A stretch of DNA of 64,000 nt from DATIXJ01 sp035518715. GTDB taxonomy: Bacteria; Bacteroidota; Ignavibacteria; UBA10030; SZUA-254. Positions 24,633 through 32,129 of this stretch are shown in pieces (position 1 is the stretch's first letter; every line of letters begins with the position of its first letter). Under the pieces are notes generated by a model. The model saw nothing but the letters and a program-made list of their open reading frames with translations. It was not told the DNA's origin and did not search any database. The position numbers and the translations under genes were made by a program. Location: NCBI GenBank assembly GCA_035518715.1, contig DATIXJ010000043.1, forward strand, positions 124,001 through 188,000. The letters are read 5' to 3'.

Positions 24633-26423
24633 TCAGCGTTTCGTCTGTGTCTTCGGAAGATTGCGGGCAATTTTCGAAATGAATCCTCCCCCGGACTTGC
24701 CCGGCTCCACTTTGCGCAGCGGTTCGTTCTTGTGCTGCTTATTTATCCACATCTGCTGCCCGATGGAAAAGAAATTGAAGACGAAGTAATAGAGATTTAA
24801 ACCGGCCGGAAAATTGTTGAACATCAGCGTCATAAGAATCGGCATGATATACACCATCGCCTGCTGGCGCGGATCCTTCACCGACATCTTCTGCTGCACG
24901 AACATGGTAATCCCCATCGCGAGCGCAAGGCCACTCACCTCGTTCACGCCGAAGAGTGGAAGCCGGAACGGCAAAGTCACGAGCACGTCGGGTATGGAGA
25001 GATCTTTAATCCACAAAACGAATGACGCCTGGCGCAATTCTATCGTGGAGCTGAAGACGGCCCAAAGGGCATAGAGAATCGGCAGCTGCAGGAGCATCGG
25101 GAGGCAGCCGCCGGCAGGATTCACTCCATACTCCTTATACAGACGCATCACCTGCTGGTTCATTTTCTGCGGATCGTCTTTGTACTTCTCCTTGATCTCG
25201 TTCATCATCGGCTGAAGCGCCTGCATTCTCTGCATCGAGCGCATGCTCTTCTTCGTCAGCGGATGAAGCGCCACTTTGATAATGAATGAAAAGAGTATCA
25301 GCACAATCCCGTAGTTCGGTACGAAATAGTGAAGGAACTTGAAGAGGGGAATGATGACATACTCGGAGATGGGCCTGATAATCCACGCTGCTCCCAGGCT
25401 CATGATTTTTTCGAGGTCGACATTATAATGGCGGACCACATCAAAATCCAACGGACCCAGAAATACTGTAAACCGGTCTTCTTCGACGGAGTTTCCGGTA
25501 TACGGCATTTTCAGCGAAATGCTGTAATCTTCCTTTGCTCCCTGATCCGGAAGCGGTCTGCGGATTCCCTCCAGATATGCTCCCTGACTTTCCTTCTCAC
25601 GCGGGATGATCGCAAGCGCGAAATATTTGTTCCGCATTGCCACCCACGTGACACGGCCGGAGAGTGACTGCTTGACGGTTTCTCCAAGCTTCGTCGCGTC
25701 GACATCCGTGATCTCCCCGCCTGCATAGCCCGACGCTTTCGCAAAATTCGATTCATTGATGGTGTTGTTCTCGACATACCGGAGTCCAGACTCCCACGCA
25801 ACCTGGTATTCAAAATTCGAGATGATGGATTCCATATGCTCGAACCGATAAACCGCGTCGAATGAATAGGTGCCGCCGTAAAATACCAGCGACTTGACGA
25901 TGCGGCTCTGGTCATTGACCGGGAGAACGAAATCAATCCTCAGCGAATCGTTGGGCCCTACAGTGTATGCTTTCCCGGCCGGGATGGTCGTTGTAAAATA
26001 AAGTCCCTTCGTATCAACCAGCTTGCCGTCGGAAGTGAAGAACTGAAGGTTGAAATCCCCCTTGGAATCAGTGTTGACGAGGTTTACCGGGTACTGGTCC
26101 CATGTTTTATACCCTTTCACGATCCACGATTGGATTCGCCCGCCAAGCGTGGAGAGCTCGCACCGGTATCGGTCCGTCTCGACAACGATGGTTTTCTTTT
26201 CGCCGACAGCGAGGGGAGAAAAGAACTTTCCCAGTGTGTCTGCGGAACCTGCCTGCACGGGTTTCGGAAGCTGTGCCAATGTGTCCCGTACCGCGGGCTT
26301 GGCGGCGGCCGCTGATGTATCCTGCTGTGCAGCCGGCGGCTGAGGCGGAGGTGCATTCCAGTACATCCAGACCATCAGCACCAGACCAATGAGGAGGAAA
26401 CCAATTATTGACTTGCGATCCAT
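24633..26423 (-). CDS. yidC: Membrane protein insertase YidC
   Basis: 596 residues. It inserts and folds inner-membrane proteins, alone or with the Sec translocon. It has an N-terminal membrane anchor (IIGFLLIGLVLMVWMYW), a proline-rich linker, a large periplasmic beta domain (~60-340) and the conserved five-helix core (YGIVLILFSFIIKVALHPLT, KSMRSMQRMQALQP, GGCLPMLLQLPILYALWAVF, FVQQKMSVKDPRQQAMVYIM). The C-terminus is basic. Gene order rpmH-rnpA-yidD-yidC is the standard origin cluster, and the operon ends in a strong terminator. Confidence 0.96.
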   Translation of the reverse strand: MDRKSIIGFLLIGLVLMVWMYWNAPPPQPPAAQQDTSAAAAKPAVRDTLAQLPKPVQAGSADTLGKFFSPLAVGEKKTIVVETDRYRCELSTLGGRIQSWIVKGYKTWDQYPVNLVNTDSKGDFNLQFFTSDGKLVDTKGLYFTTTIPAGKAYTVGPNDSLRIDFVLPVNDQSRIVKSLVFYGGTYSFDAVYRFEHMESIISNFEYQVAWESGLRYVENNTINESNFAKASGYAGGEITDVDATKLGETVKQSLSGRVTWVAMRNKYFALAIIPREKESQGAYLEGIRRPLPDQGAKEDYSISLKMPYTGNSVEEDRFTVFLGPLDFDVVRHYNVDLEKIMSLGAAWIIRPISEYVIIPLFKFLHYFVPNYGIVLILFSFIIKVALHPLTKKSMRSMQRMQALQPMMNEIKEKYKDDPQKMNQQVMRLYKEYGVNPAGGCLPMLLQLPILYALWAVFSSTIELRQASFVLWIKDLSIPDVLVTLPFRLPLFGVNEVSGLALAMGITMFVQQKMSVKDPRQQAMVYIMPILMTLMFNNFPAGLNLYYFVFNFFSIGQQMWINKQHKNEPLRKVEPGKSGGGFISKIARNLPKTQTKR

Positions 26424-26456
26424 GATATTTTTTTTCTTTCTGCGAAGTGTGAACGT

Positions 26457-26669
26457 TCAGGGAACGGGATCATATCCGCCCGGATGGAACGGGTGGCATC
26501 GGAAGAGCCGCCGGAGCGACAGCCACGAACCCTTCAGGGCTCCGTAGTGTTCAATGGCCTCGACAGCGTACACCGAGCAGGATGGATAGAATCGGCATCT
26601 CTCTTGCGGCAACATCGGCGAGATGACCGCCTGATACATACGGACCATAGCAATGAGGACGTGCTTCAT
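26457..26669 (-). CDS. yidD: Membrane protein insertion efficiency factor YidD
   Basis: 70 residues. A small membrane-associated protein that assists YidC. Family signature: YQAVISPMLPQERCRFYPSC, YAVEAIEHYGALKGSWL and RLFRCHPFHPGGYDPVP, with the conserved cysteines present. Its ATG overlaps the rnpA stop (ATGA) and yidC follows 33 bases later. Confidence 0.94.
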   Translation of the reverse strand: MKHVLIAMVRMYQAVISPMLPQERCRFYPSCSVYAVEAIEHYGALKGSWLSLRRLFRCHPFHPGGYDPVP

Positions 26670-27067
26670 TCGCTCTTTTCCTTCATGACCTTGCCCAGGA
26701 GTGAGCGTACATCTTTTTCAATTTCACGGAAGAGGGGAATAGGAGGATCCTTGCGCCGTGGGAAATACGCAAAGATGAGGGTGCCGGGAGGATTCTTCCC
26801 GCCTGCAGTTGCAATAAGCATGTGCTTGTTCAGACGATAGGCCTCACGGATACGGCGCTTCACGAGATTCCGGTCAACGGCTCTTCGGACCGTACGGGAG
26901 ACGACAACGCCGAATACGGGGTGCGCCAAAACGGGAGGGGATGAGAGAGCGTCGGAGAGAATGAGACACCGGAGGATACTTCCTTCAATTCTTTTCCCTT
27001 CATCAAAGATCTTCCGGAAATTTTTCCGCCCCCGCAAGACCTCCGATTTTTTCAGAGTATATCGCAC
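26666..27067 (-). CDS. rnpA: Ribonuclease P protein component
   Basis: 133 residues. The protein subunit that helps the RNase P RNA mature tRNA 5' ends. Signature: FRKIFDEGKRIEGSILRCL, then VVSRTVRRAVDRNLVKRRIR, which is the conserved RNR region. The start is GTG at 27067, 13 bases after the rpmH stop, with no clear ribosome site, so coupling to rpmH is likely. The stop overlaps yidD. Confidence 0.94.
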   Translation of the reverse strand: MRYTLKKSEVLRGRKNFRKIFDEGKRIEGSILRCLILSDALSSPPVLAHPVFGVVVSRTVRRAVDRNLVKRRIREAYRLNKHMLIATAGGKNPPGTLIFAYFPRRKDPPIPLFREIEKDVRSLLGKVMKEKSE

Positions 27068-27080
27068 ACGTGAACAACAC

Positions 27081-27227
27081 CTAGCGCTCGTCGCTGACGG
27101 TTAAACGCCGTCTCCCTTTTGCGCGCCGACGCGCAAGTACTCTTCGACCGTCTTTCGATTTCATGCGGGTCCGAAAGCCATGAATGTTCTTCCGCTTCCT
27201 CTTACTTGGCTGAAACGTCCTCTTCAT
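27081..27227 (-). CDS. rpmH: 50S ribosomal protein L34
   Basis: 48 residues, very basic. The family signature MKRTFQPSKRKRKNIHGFRT begins at the ATG at 27227, and AGAGGAA lies seven bases upstream; the longer open frame upstream is not coding. First gene of the rnpA-yidD-yidC operon. Its leader contains two hairpins, the second with the form of an intrinsic terminator. Confidence 0.96.
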   Translation of the reverse strand: MKRTFQPSKRKRKNIHGFRTRMKSKDGRRVLARRRAKGRRRLTVSDER

Positions 27228-27263
27228 CGAAAATTCCTCTGATTTGTTCCGCTGGTGAGATGT

Positions 27264-27295
27264 AAAAAAAAGGATTGTCTCGTCCACAATCCTTT
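27264..27295 (-). terminator. Terminator-like hairpin in the rpmH leader
   Basis: On the minus strand a 10-bp stem AAAGGATTGT / ACAATCCTTT with a 7-base loop (plus-strand arms 27269-27278 and 27286-27295) is followed by a run of T residues. It lies between the rpmH promoter (27318-27346) and the start codon at 27227, so it is an attenuator candidate. A small hairpin GCTCT-CTAA-AGAGC (27297-27310) precedes it at the predicted 5' end. Confidence 0.7.
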
Positions 27296-27317
27296 CGCTC
27301 TTTAGAGAGCAGGAGGC

Positions 27318-27346
27318 AATATAATCATTGGGGTGAATAAATACAA
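27318..27346 (-). promoter_or_regulatory. Promoter of rpmH-rnpA-yidD-yidC
   Basis: On the minus strand TTGTAT (27341-27346), 17 bases, TATATT (27318-27323). The predicted start near 27311 gives an ~84-base leader holding two hairpins. Confidence 0.6.
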
Positions 27347-27356
27347 ACACACAAAC

Positions 27357-27660
27357 TTGTGCAGAATTCTCTTGCCAACGCATACGAAAGTTCGTATACT
27401 GTGGAACAGGATTCATCAACAAGAACGTGTGAATAAAATGTGGACAACCTTTCCCGGTCCCATTTTTTCCTGAAATTCAAACCGGAATTGCAAACGGCAG
27501 GTTCAAGCAATTTGTTAATAAGTTCCCATTGCGGTTAATGTAATAAGCTTCTTGGGAGCTTGAAATTTCCGGCACTTGGAGGCATTCAGTTCATTCGTAT
27601 ATCACATTTTACCACGTCGGGTTCTTGTTGTGCACTAATCTGTGCACAACATGTGGAAAA
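27357..27660. other. oriC: Origin region upstream of dnaA (DnaA-box cluster)
   Basis: Between rpmH and dnaA. DnaA-box-like 9-mers: TTGTGCAGA (27357, forward), TGTGGAACA (27400, reverse, weak), TGTGGACAA (27439, reverse TTGTCCACA), TTGTGCACT (27628, forward), TGTGCACAA (27641, reverse) and TGTGGAAAA (27652, reverse TTTTCCACA). The 27628/27641 pair forms an inverted repeat of TTGTGCAC with a six-base spacer. A separate palindrome, ATACGAA-AG-TTCGTAT, lies at 27382-27397. Strand direction of the genes flips here, as expected at an origin. Confidence 0.75.
27576..27603 (+). promoter_or_regulatory. Candidate dnaA promoter
   Basis: TTGGAG (27576-27581), 16 bases, TATATC (27598-27603). It is weaker than the other promoters in the window. 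The start would lie near 27610, just upstream of the DnaA-box cluster at 27628-27660, a layout that would allow DnaA to repress its own gene. Confidence 0.35.
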
Positions 27661-27698
27661 CGTTTTAAGTCTTTGTTTTACAGCTACTAAGGAACAAT

Positions 27699-29183
27699 AT
27701 GGAACTCGGAGAAAGTCCTCTTCCAGACAATCCACTCTCTGATCAGTCATCAATATCAAACTCCCAGATTTCCGACCCCGCCGCCATCTGGAATCAGTGT
27801 CTCGAACATATCCGGACGAGGATTAACGCGCAGAGTTACAAGACGTGGTTCGAGCCGATCAATCCGCTCTCGCTGGATGACCAGACCTTTGTTATTCAGG
27901 TTCCGAGTGAGTTCTTTTCGGAATGGATCGAAGAACACTACTATTCCCTGATCACCGAATGTCTCGCGCGTCTTACCGGCCGAGAATTAAGCATTGAGTA
28001 CGATATCATACCGGATGACCGGGAAGATCCCACGATCCACATCCTCCCGGATCCACCCCAGCACCGGCCGCAGGATCAGCAGATCATCAATGCCTCCGCG
28101 ATATCGAGCGAGCTTCCGCGTTCCTCTCTCTACTCTCCACAGCCGGTCATTAACCCTTCTCTGAATGCGCGGTATACGTTTGATAATTACATCAAGGGGG
28201 AGAGCAATCAGTTTGCCCGCGCTGCGGCAATGGCGGTTGCAAATAATCCGGGAGGAACTTCGTTCAATCCCCTTGTGATCTACGGAGGTGTCGGGCTCGG
28301 CAAGACGCATCTCGTCCACGCCATCGGCAATCATCTCCTTCATACACACAAGACCAAGCGCGTTCTCTATACCTCGAGCGAGAAGTTTACCGTCGACTTT
28401 GTCGAAGCGATACAACGAGACAAGGTTGGTGAATTCTCCGCATACTACAGAAGCGTCGACCTTCTCATTGTGGACGATATCCAGTTTCTCACCGGCAAGG
28501 AAAAAACGCAGGACATTTTTTTCCATACGTTCAATGCTCTTCACCAGGTTGGAAAGCAGATCGTTCTCTCTTCCGACAGACCTCCCAAGGAGCTTCAGGG
28601 ATTGAACGAACGGCTCATCTCCCGTTTTCAGTGGGGACTCACAGCCGACATTCAACCTCCCGATCTGGAAACACGTATTGCTATTTTACGGAAGAAGAGC
28701 AGCGATGAAGGGGTGAATCTTGCTCACGACGTGGTGGAATTCATCGCAAGCAATGTCACGTCGAACATCCGCGAGCTGGAAGGATGTCTGATTGGACTTC
28801 TTGCGCGCGCCTCCCTGGAAAACCGTCCCCTCAATCTCGATCTTGCACGCGATGTTGTCCGCTCCATCATCGGTGAGGTGCGAAGCCATATCACCATCGA
28901 AGAGATCCAGAGGGCTGTCTGTGAGCATATGGATATACCCCAGGACATTCTCCGCGCCAAAACACGAAAGCAGGAGGTTGTCAATGCCCGTCAGATTGCG
29001 ATGTATCTTTCGAAGGAACTTACAAACTCGTCGCTCAAAACCATCGGATTGCATTTTGGGGGAAGAGACCACAGCACGGTGATCCATGCATATCAAACCG
29101 TCGAGGATCTCATGAAAACAGATCCGCGCGAGCGAACGACGGTTCAGCAGATCAAATCGAAACTCGAAAGAACTTATCGGTAG
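27699..29183 (+). CDS. dnaA: Chromosomal replication initiator DnaA
   Basis: 494 residues, normal length. ATP-dependent initiator that binds DnaA boxes and opens the origin. Domain I (~20-95: WNQCLEHIRTRINAQSYKTW) is followed by a linker, the AAA+ domain with Walker A GGVGLGKTHLVHAI, Walker B LLIVDDIQFL and sensor region SSDRPPKEL, and domain IV with the box-binding signature GGRDHSTVIHAYQTV. The ATG at 27699 has AAGGAA five bases upstream. DnaA boxes lie on both sides of the gene. Confidence 0.97.
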   Translation: MELGESPLPDNPLSDQSSISNSQISDPAAIWNQCLEHIRTRINAQSYKTWFEPINPLSLDDQTFVIQVPSEFFSEWIEEHYYSLITECLARLTGRELSIEYDIIPDDREDPTIHILPDPPQHRPQDQQIINASAISSELPRSSLYSPQPVINPSLNARYTFDNYIKGESNQFARAAAMAVANNPGGTSFNPLVIYGGVGLGKTHLVHAIGNHLLHTHKTKRVLYTSSEKFTVDFVEAIQRDKVGEFSAYYRSVDLLIVDDIQFLTGKEKTQDIFFHTFNALHQVGKQIVLSSDRPPKELQGLNERLISRFQWGLTADIQPPDLETRIAILRKKSSDEGVNLAHDVVEFIASNVTSNIRELEGCLIGLLARASLENRPLNLDLARDVVRSIIGEVRSHITIEEIQRAVCEHMDIPQDILRAKTRKQEVVNARQIAMYLSKELTNSSLKTIGLHFGGRDHSTVIHAYQTVEDLMKTDPRERTTVQQIKSKLERTYR

Positions 29184-29481
29184 TTCTTTTCACCCAGAAT
29201 TGGATTGTGAAGAATGCCGTTGATAACGGAAATTTGCATGGGGATTTGAGGTGGATAATTGTCTCCGCCACCCTGTTCGGGTCAAGTTCCACTCATGCAT
29301 GTGCATAAATCATCAGCTTATAAACCGGGAAGTAACAAATTGTAAATATCCAAAATGATGAATTCGACGTTATTGGGAGATATTCGGATGATATCAACAT
29401 ATCCACAGGGCTTATTATTATTCATCCTTCTTTTTCTTCATAACTGATTATAAAATATTAGGGTTGTGAAGCTTTTCATGA
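29184..29481. other. oriC: Putative oriC unwinding region between dnaA and dnaN
   Basis: DnaA boxes GGTGGATAA (29250, reverse TTATCCACC), TGTGCATAA (29300, reverse TTATGCACA, a full match to TTWTNCACA) and ATATCCACA (29399, forward, 8 of 9). The last is followed by GGGC and TTATTATTATTC (29412-29423); its complement reads 3'-AAT-AAT-AAT-5', matching the DnaA-trio pattern 3'-[G/A]A[T/A]-5'. An AT-rich tract continues to about 29475. Box, GC cluster and trio in this order define the basal unwinding element known from other bacteria. Confidence 0.7.
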
Positions 29482-29510
29482 TTGTAAATATGCTCTTTTT
29501 TCACTACATT
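29482..29510 (+). promoter_or_regulatory. Promoter of dnaN-recF-dciA-gyrB-gyrA
   Basis: TTGTAA (29482-29487), 17 bases, TACATT (29505-29510). The predicted start is near 29517, 40 bases before the dnaN ATG. It directly follows the AT-rich unwinding tract, so transcription and origin opening may influence each other. Confidence 0.6.
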
Positions 29511-29556
29511 TAAAGACTGCATCCCATTAAATTTCACATCAGACGAGGTAATTACA

Positions 29557-30672
29557 ATGAAATTTTCTGTATCGAGCACGGAATTGCAGAAAGCGCTTGG
29601 AAATGTCGGCGGCGTCATCCCTACAAAATCGACACTTCCGATCCTTGAGAACTTCCTGTTCCAGGTTTCAAAAGAACAGCTGAAAATCACTGCAACCGAT
29701 CTCGATATTTCCATGTCGGTAACACTCAAAGTCAAGGGCTCACAGGACGGCATTCTTGCAATTCCCGCAAAACGACTCTTTGAGACCGTACGCTCCCTTC
29801 CGACGACCGATGTGACGTTCACCTCCGATGCAGAGAATAACCGCGTGATCATGTCGACGAGCAACGGAGAATACCGACTGACCGGTGAGTCAAGCGACAA
29901 CTATCCCGCAGTCCCATCATTCAAGGGAGGCGATGAACTCGAGATCGACAACGATGTCCTCCGGCGACTGATCAGCAAATCGGTTTTTGCGGTGAGTACC
30001 GATGAGCTCCGGCCGGCGATGATGGGAATGCTCTTTCAGATCAAAGGCAAGGAAATTCGCGTGGCGGCAACGGATGGTCATCGCCTCGTGCGCATCATCC
30101 AATCGAAATTCGATTCGAAGAAGATCGAGCGCGACTTCATTGTGCCCGCGAAGGCACTTAATCTCGTGCTGAAGTCGGCGAACAACGCCACAACGACGCT
30201 CTCGTTCAGTGAGACGCACGCGATGTTCTCCTTCGGCGACTCGACGCTCATCTCGAGGATGATTGAGGAGAAGTATCCGAATTATGAGAGCGTTATTCCT
30301 CTCGATAATGACCGAAAGCTTCTGGTTGACAAGAATCAGCTTCTTGCTTCGGTCCGGCGCACATCGCTCTATGCCAGTTCGACAACCCATCAGGTGAGGT
30401 TCTCGTTGAAGAAAGGATCGATGACCGTCTCTGCGGAGGATATTGATTTTGGAAGTGAAGCGCGTGAAACTCTTCCCTGCGAGTATACATCGGAATCGAT
30501 GGATATCGGTTTCAATTCATCATATGTTGTGGATATCCTTTCGCACATCGACACCGATGAAGCGTTGTTCCTCCTCAGTACGCCCACGCGAGCGTGCACG
30601 GTCCAGCCGGCGACGCAACGCGACGGCGAAGACATTCTGATGCTTGTCATGCCTGTGCGATTGAATGCTTGA
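29557..30672 (+). CDS. dnaN: DNA polymerase III beta subunit (sliding clamp)
   Basis: 371 residues, normal for the three-domain clamp that tethers the polymerase to DNA. Start MKFSVSSTELQKALGNVGGV with the typical early motif TKSTLPILENFLF; later ATDLDISMSV, TDGHRLVRI and the C-terminal VMPVRLNA, close to the usual MPMR ending that forms part of the binding pocket. First gene of the plus-strand origin operon, with its own promoter; recF follows 13 bases later. Confidence 0.97.
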   Translation: MKFSVSSTELQKALGNVGGVIPTKSTLPILENFLFQVSKEQLKITATDLDISMSVTLKVKGSQDGILAIPAKRLFETVRSLPTTDVTFTSDAENNRVIMSTSNGEYRLTGESSDNYPAVPSFKGGDELEIDNDVLRRLISKSVFAVSTDELRPAMMGMLFQIKGKEIRVAATDGHRLVRIIQSKFDSKKIERDFIVPAKALNLVLKSANNATTTLSFSETHAMFSFGDSTLISRMIEEKYPNYESVIPLDNDRKLLVDKNQLLASVRRTSLYASSTTHQVRFSLKKGSMTVSAEDIDFGSEARETLPCEYTSESMDIGFNSSYVVDILSHIDTDEALFLLSTPTRACTVQPATQRDGEDILMLVMPVRLNA

Positions 30673-30685
30673 GCAGTAAGACGGA

Positions 30686-31834
30686 ATGCATCTGACAACA
30701 GTACGTCTCCAACGTTTTCGGAATCATGCAGACTCAAATTTCGAATTCGGAGAAGGGACGAATATCCTGGTGGGAGAAAACGGGCACGGGAAAACAAACG
30801 TTCTCGAAGGAATTTCTTACCTCTGCCTAACCAAGAGTTTCTTTGCCGCCTCCGACGCGCTCGTTGTCCAGTTCCAGCAGTCGAGTTTTGAAATTGACGG
30901 CGCATTTGTTGCCGACGGGGGAACGCAGTACCGGTCACATGTCGGGTACGATGCCCAGGCGGAACAAAAGCGATACACCATCAACCGTCAGCATGCAGAG
31001 CCGCTTTCATCGGTTGTCGGCAAATTTCCCGTCGTAGTCTGCTCGCCGGAACACGGAATGATTATCACGAGCGGGCCGTCGGAACGAAGAAGGTTCGTCG
31101 ACCTCGTCCTCTCGCAGGCGTATCCGGGATATTTTCAGCACCTCCTCGAATACCGCAGAGTACTGAAGCATCGCAATAAGATTCTGGGTGACGCGAAGCG
31201 GTTGAGGACGGATTGCCGGGAACTTCTGGTTCCATGGAACGAGCAGCTCATCTCTCACGGCTGTATGTTGATGGAAAAGCGAAAACATTTTGTGGATGAG
31301 TTTCAGCCGTTCATCGAGTCGGCGTACGCGGAGATTATGGAAGGAGACGAACATCCCGTCCTGAACTACCGGCCGCAAACATCCGGCACTCCGGTAGAGG
31401 GTGACGCAGACTACCGTGCACTGCTCTCCGCGGAGCTTGAGGCGCGGTTTTCGGACGAGCAGCGATACGGAATAACTCTCGCCGGTCCTCACCGGGATGA
31501 ATTTGCCATGACAATCAATGGACTCGATGTGCGAAAATATGCATCACAGGGACAGCACAAGACCTTTCTGGTCGCTTTGAAGATCGGAGAATTCTTCTTC
31601 CTGAAGGATCGCTGTCACGAGACTCCGATGATGCTGTTGGACGATATTTTCAGTGAGCTGGATGAACACCGCTCATCACGGCTCATGCAGTTCGTCGAGG
31701 GACTCAGCCAGACATTCATCACGTCCACCTCGCCGCAGCTTTTCGAAACGCGTGTAGCACTCAATCACCGGCAGCACCGGTTGTTTACCATCCGGAACGG
31801 AGCGATAGCGCTGCATTCGGAGGCGATGGCATGA
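30686..31834 (+). CDS. recF: DNA repair and replication protein RecF
   Basis: 382 residues. An SMC-like ATPase that helps load RecA at gaps. Motifs: Walker A GENGHGKTNVLEGISYLCL near residue 31, signature YASQGQHKTFLVALKIGEF, Walker B MMLLDDIFSELDEHR. N-terminal start MHLTTVRLQRFRNHAD is typical. The gene overlaps the next by four bases (ATGA), a sign of coupled translation. Confidence 0.95.
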   Translation: MHLTTVRLQRFRNHADSNFEFGEGTNILVGENGHGKTNVLEGISYLCLTKSFFAASDALVVQFQQSSFEIDGAFVADGGTQYRSHVGYDAQAEQKRYTINRQHAEPLSSVVGKFPVVVCSPEHGMIITSGPSERRRFVDLVLSQAYPGYFQHLLEYRRVLKHRNKILGDAKRLRTDCRELLVPWNEQLISHGCMLMEKRKHFVDEFQPFIESAYAEIMEGDEHPVLNYRPQTSGTPVEGDADYRALLSAELEARFSDEQRYGITLAGPHRDEFAMTINGLDVRKYASQGQHKTFLVALKIGEFFFLKDRCHETPMMLLDDIFSELDEHRSSRLMQFVEGLSQTFITSTSPQLFETRVALNHRQHRLFTIRNGAIALHSEAMA

Positions 31835-32121
31835 ACGAACATTCTCCGCGTCCGATCGGGAATGCTCTCTCCGAGACACTGCAAACTCTCGGGCTCGAAA
31901 AGAAGATCCGCGAATACGAACTTCTCGCGAAGTGGGGCGACATTGTGGGAGATCAGATTGCCCGGGTGACCTCGGCACAGCGGATTGAAGGAGGAACGCT
32001 CTTCGTGGCAGTTACCGGCGCTGTGTGGCGCAATGAGCTGGTTTTCCTGAAGATGACTCTGCTTGAAAAGATCAGGCAGGCATTTCCGGATGAGATTGTG
32101 AAAGATATTATTTTTCGATAA
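31831..32121 (+). CDS. DUF721 / DciA-like protein
   Basis: 96 residues. DUF721 signature: PIGNALSETLQTLGLEKKI, WGDIVGDQIARVTSAQRIEG, TLFVAVTGAVWRNELVFLK and IVKDIIFR. DUF721 contains DciA, which recruits the replicative helicase in bacteria lacking DnaC/DnaI; position between recF and gyrB is typical. This copy is only the short core domain, so the helicase-loading role is inferred. Confidence 0.85.
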   Translation: MNEHSPRPIGNALSETLQTLGLEKKIREYELLAKWGDIVGDQIARVTSAQRIEGGTLFVAVTGAVWRNELVFLKMTLLEKIRQAFPDEIVKDIIFR

Positions 32122-32129
32122 GAGGAATC

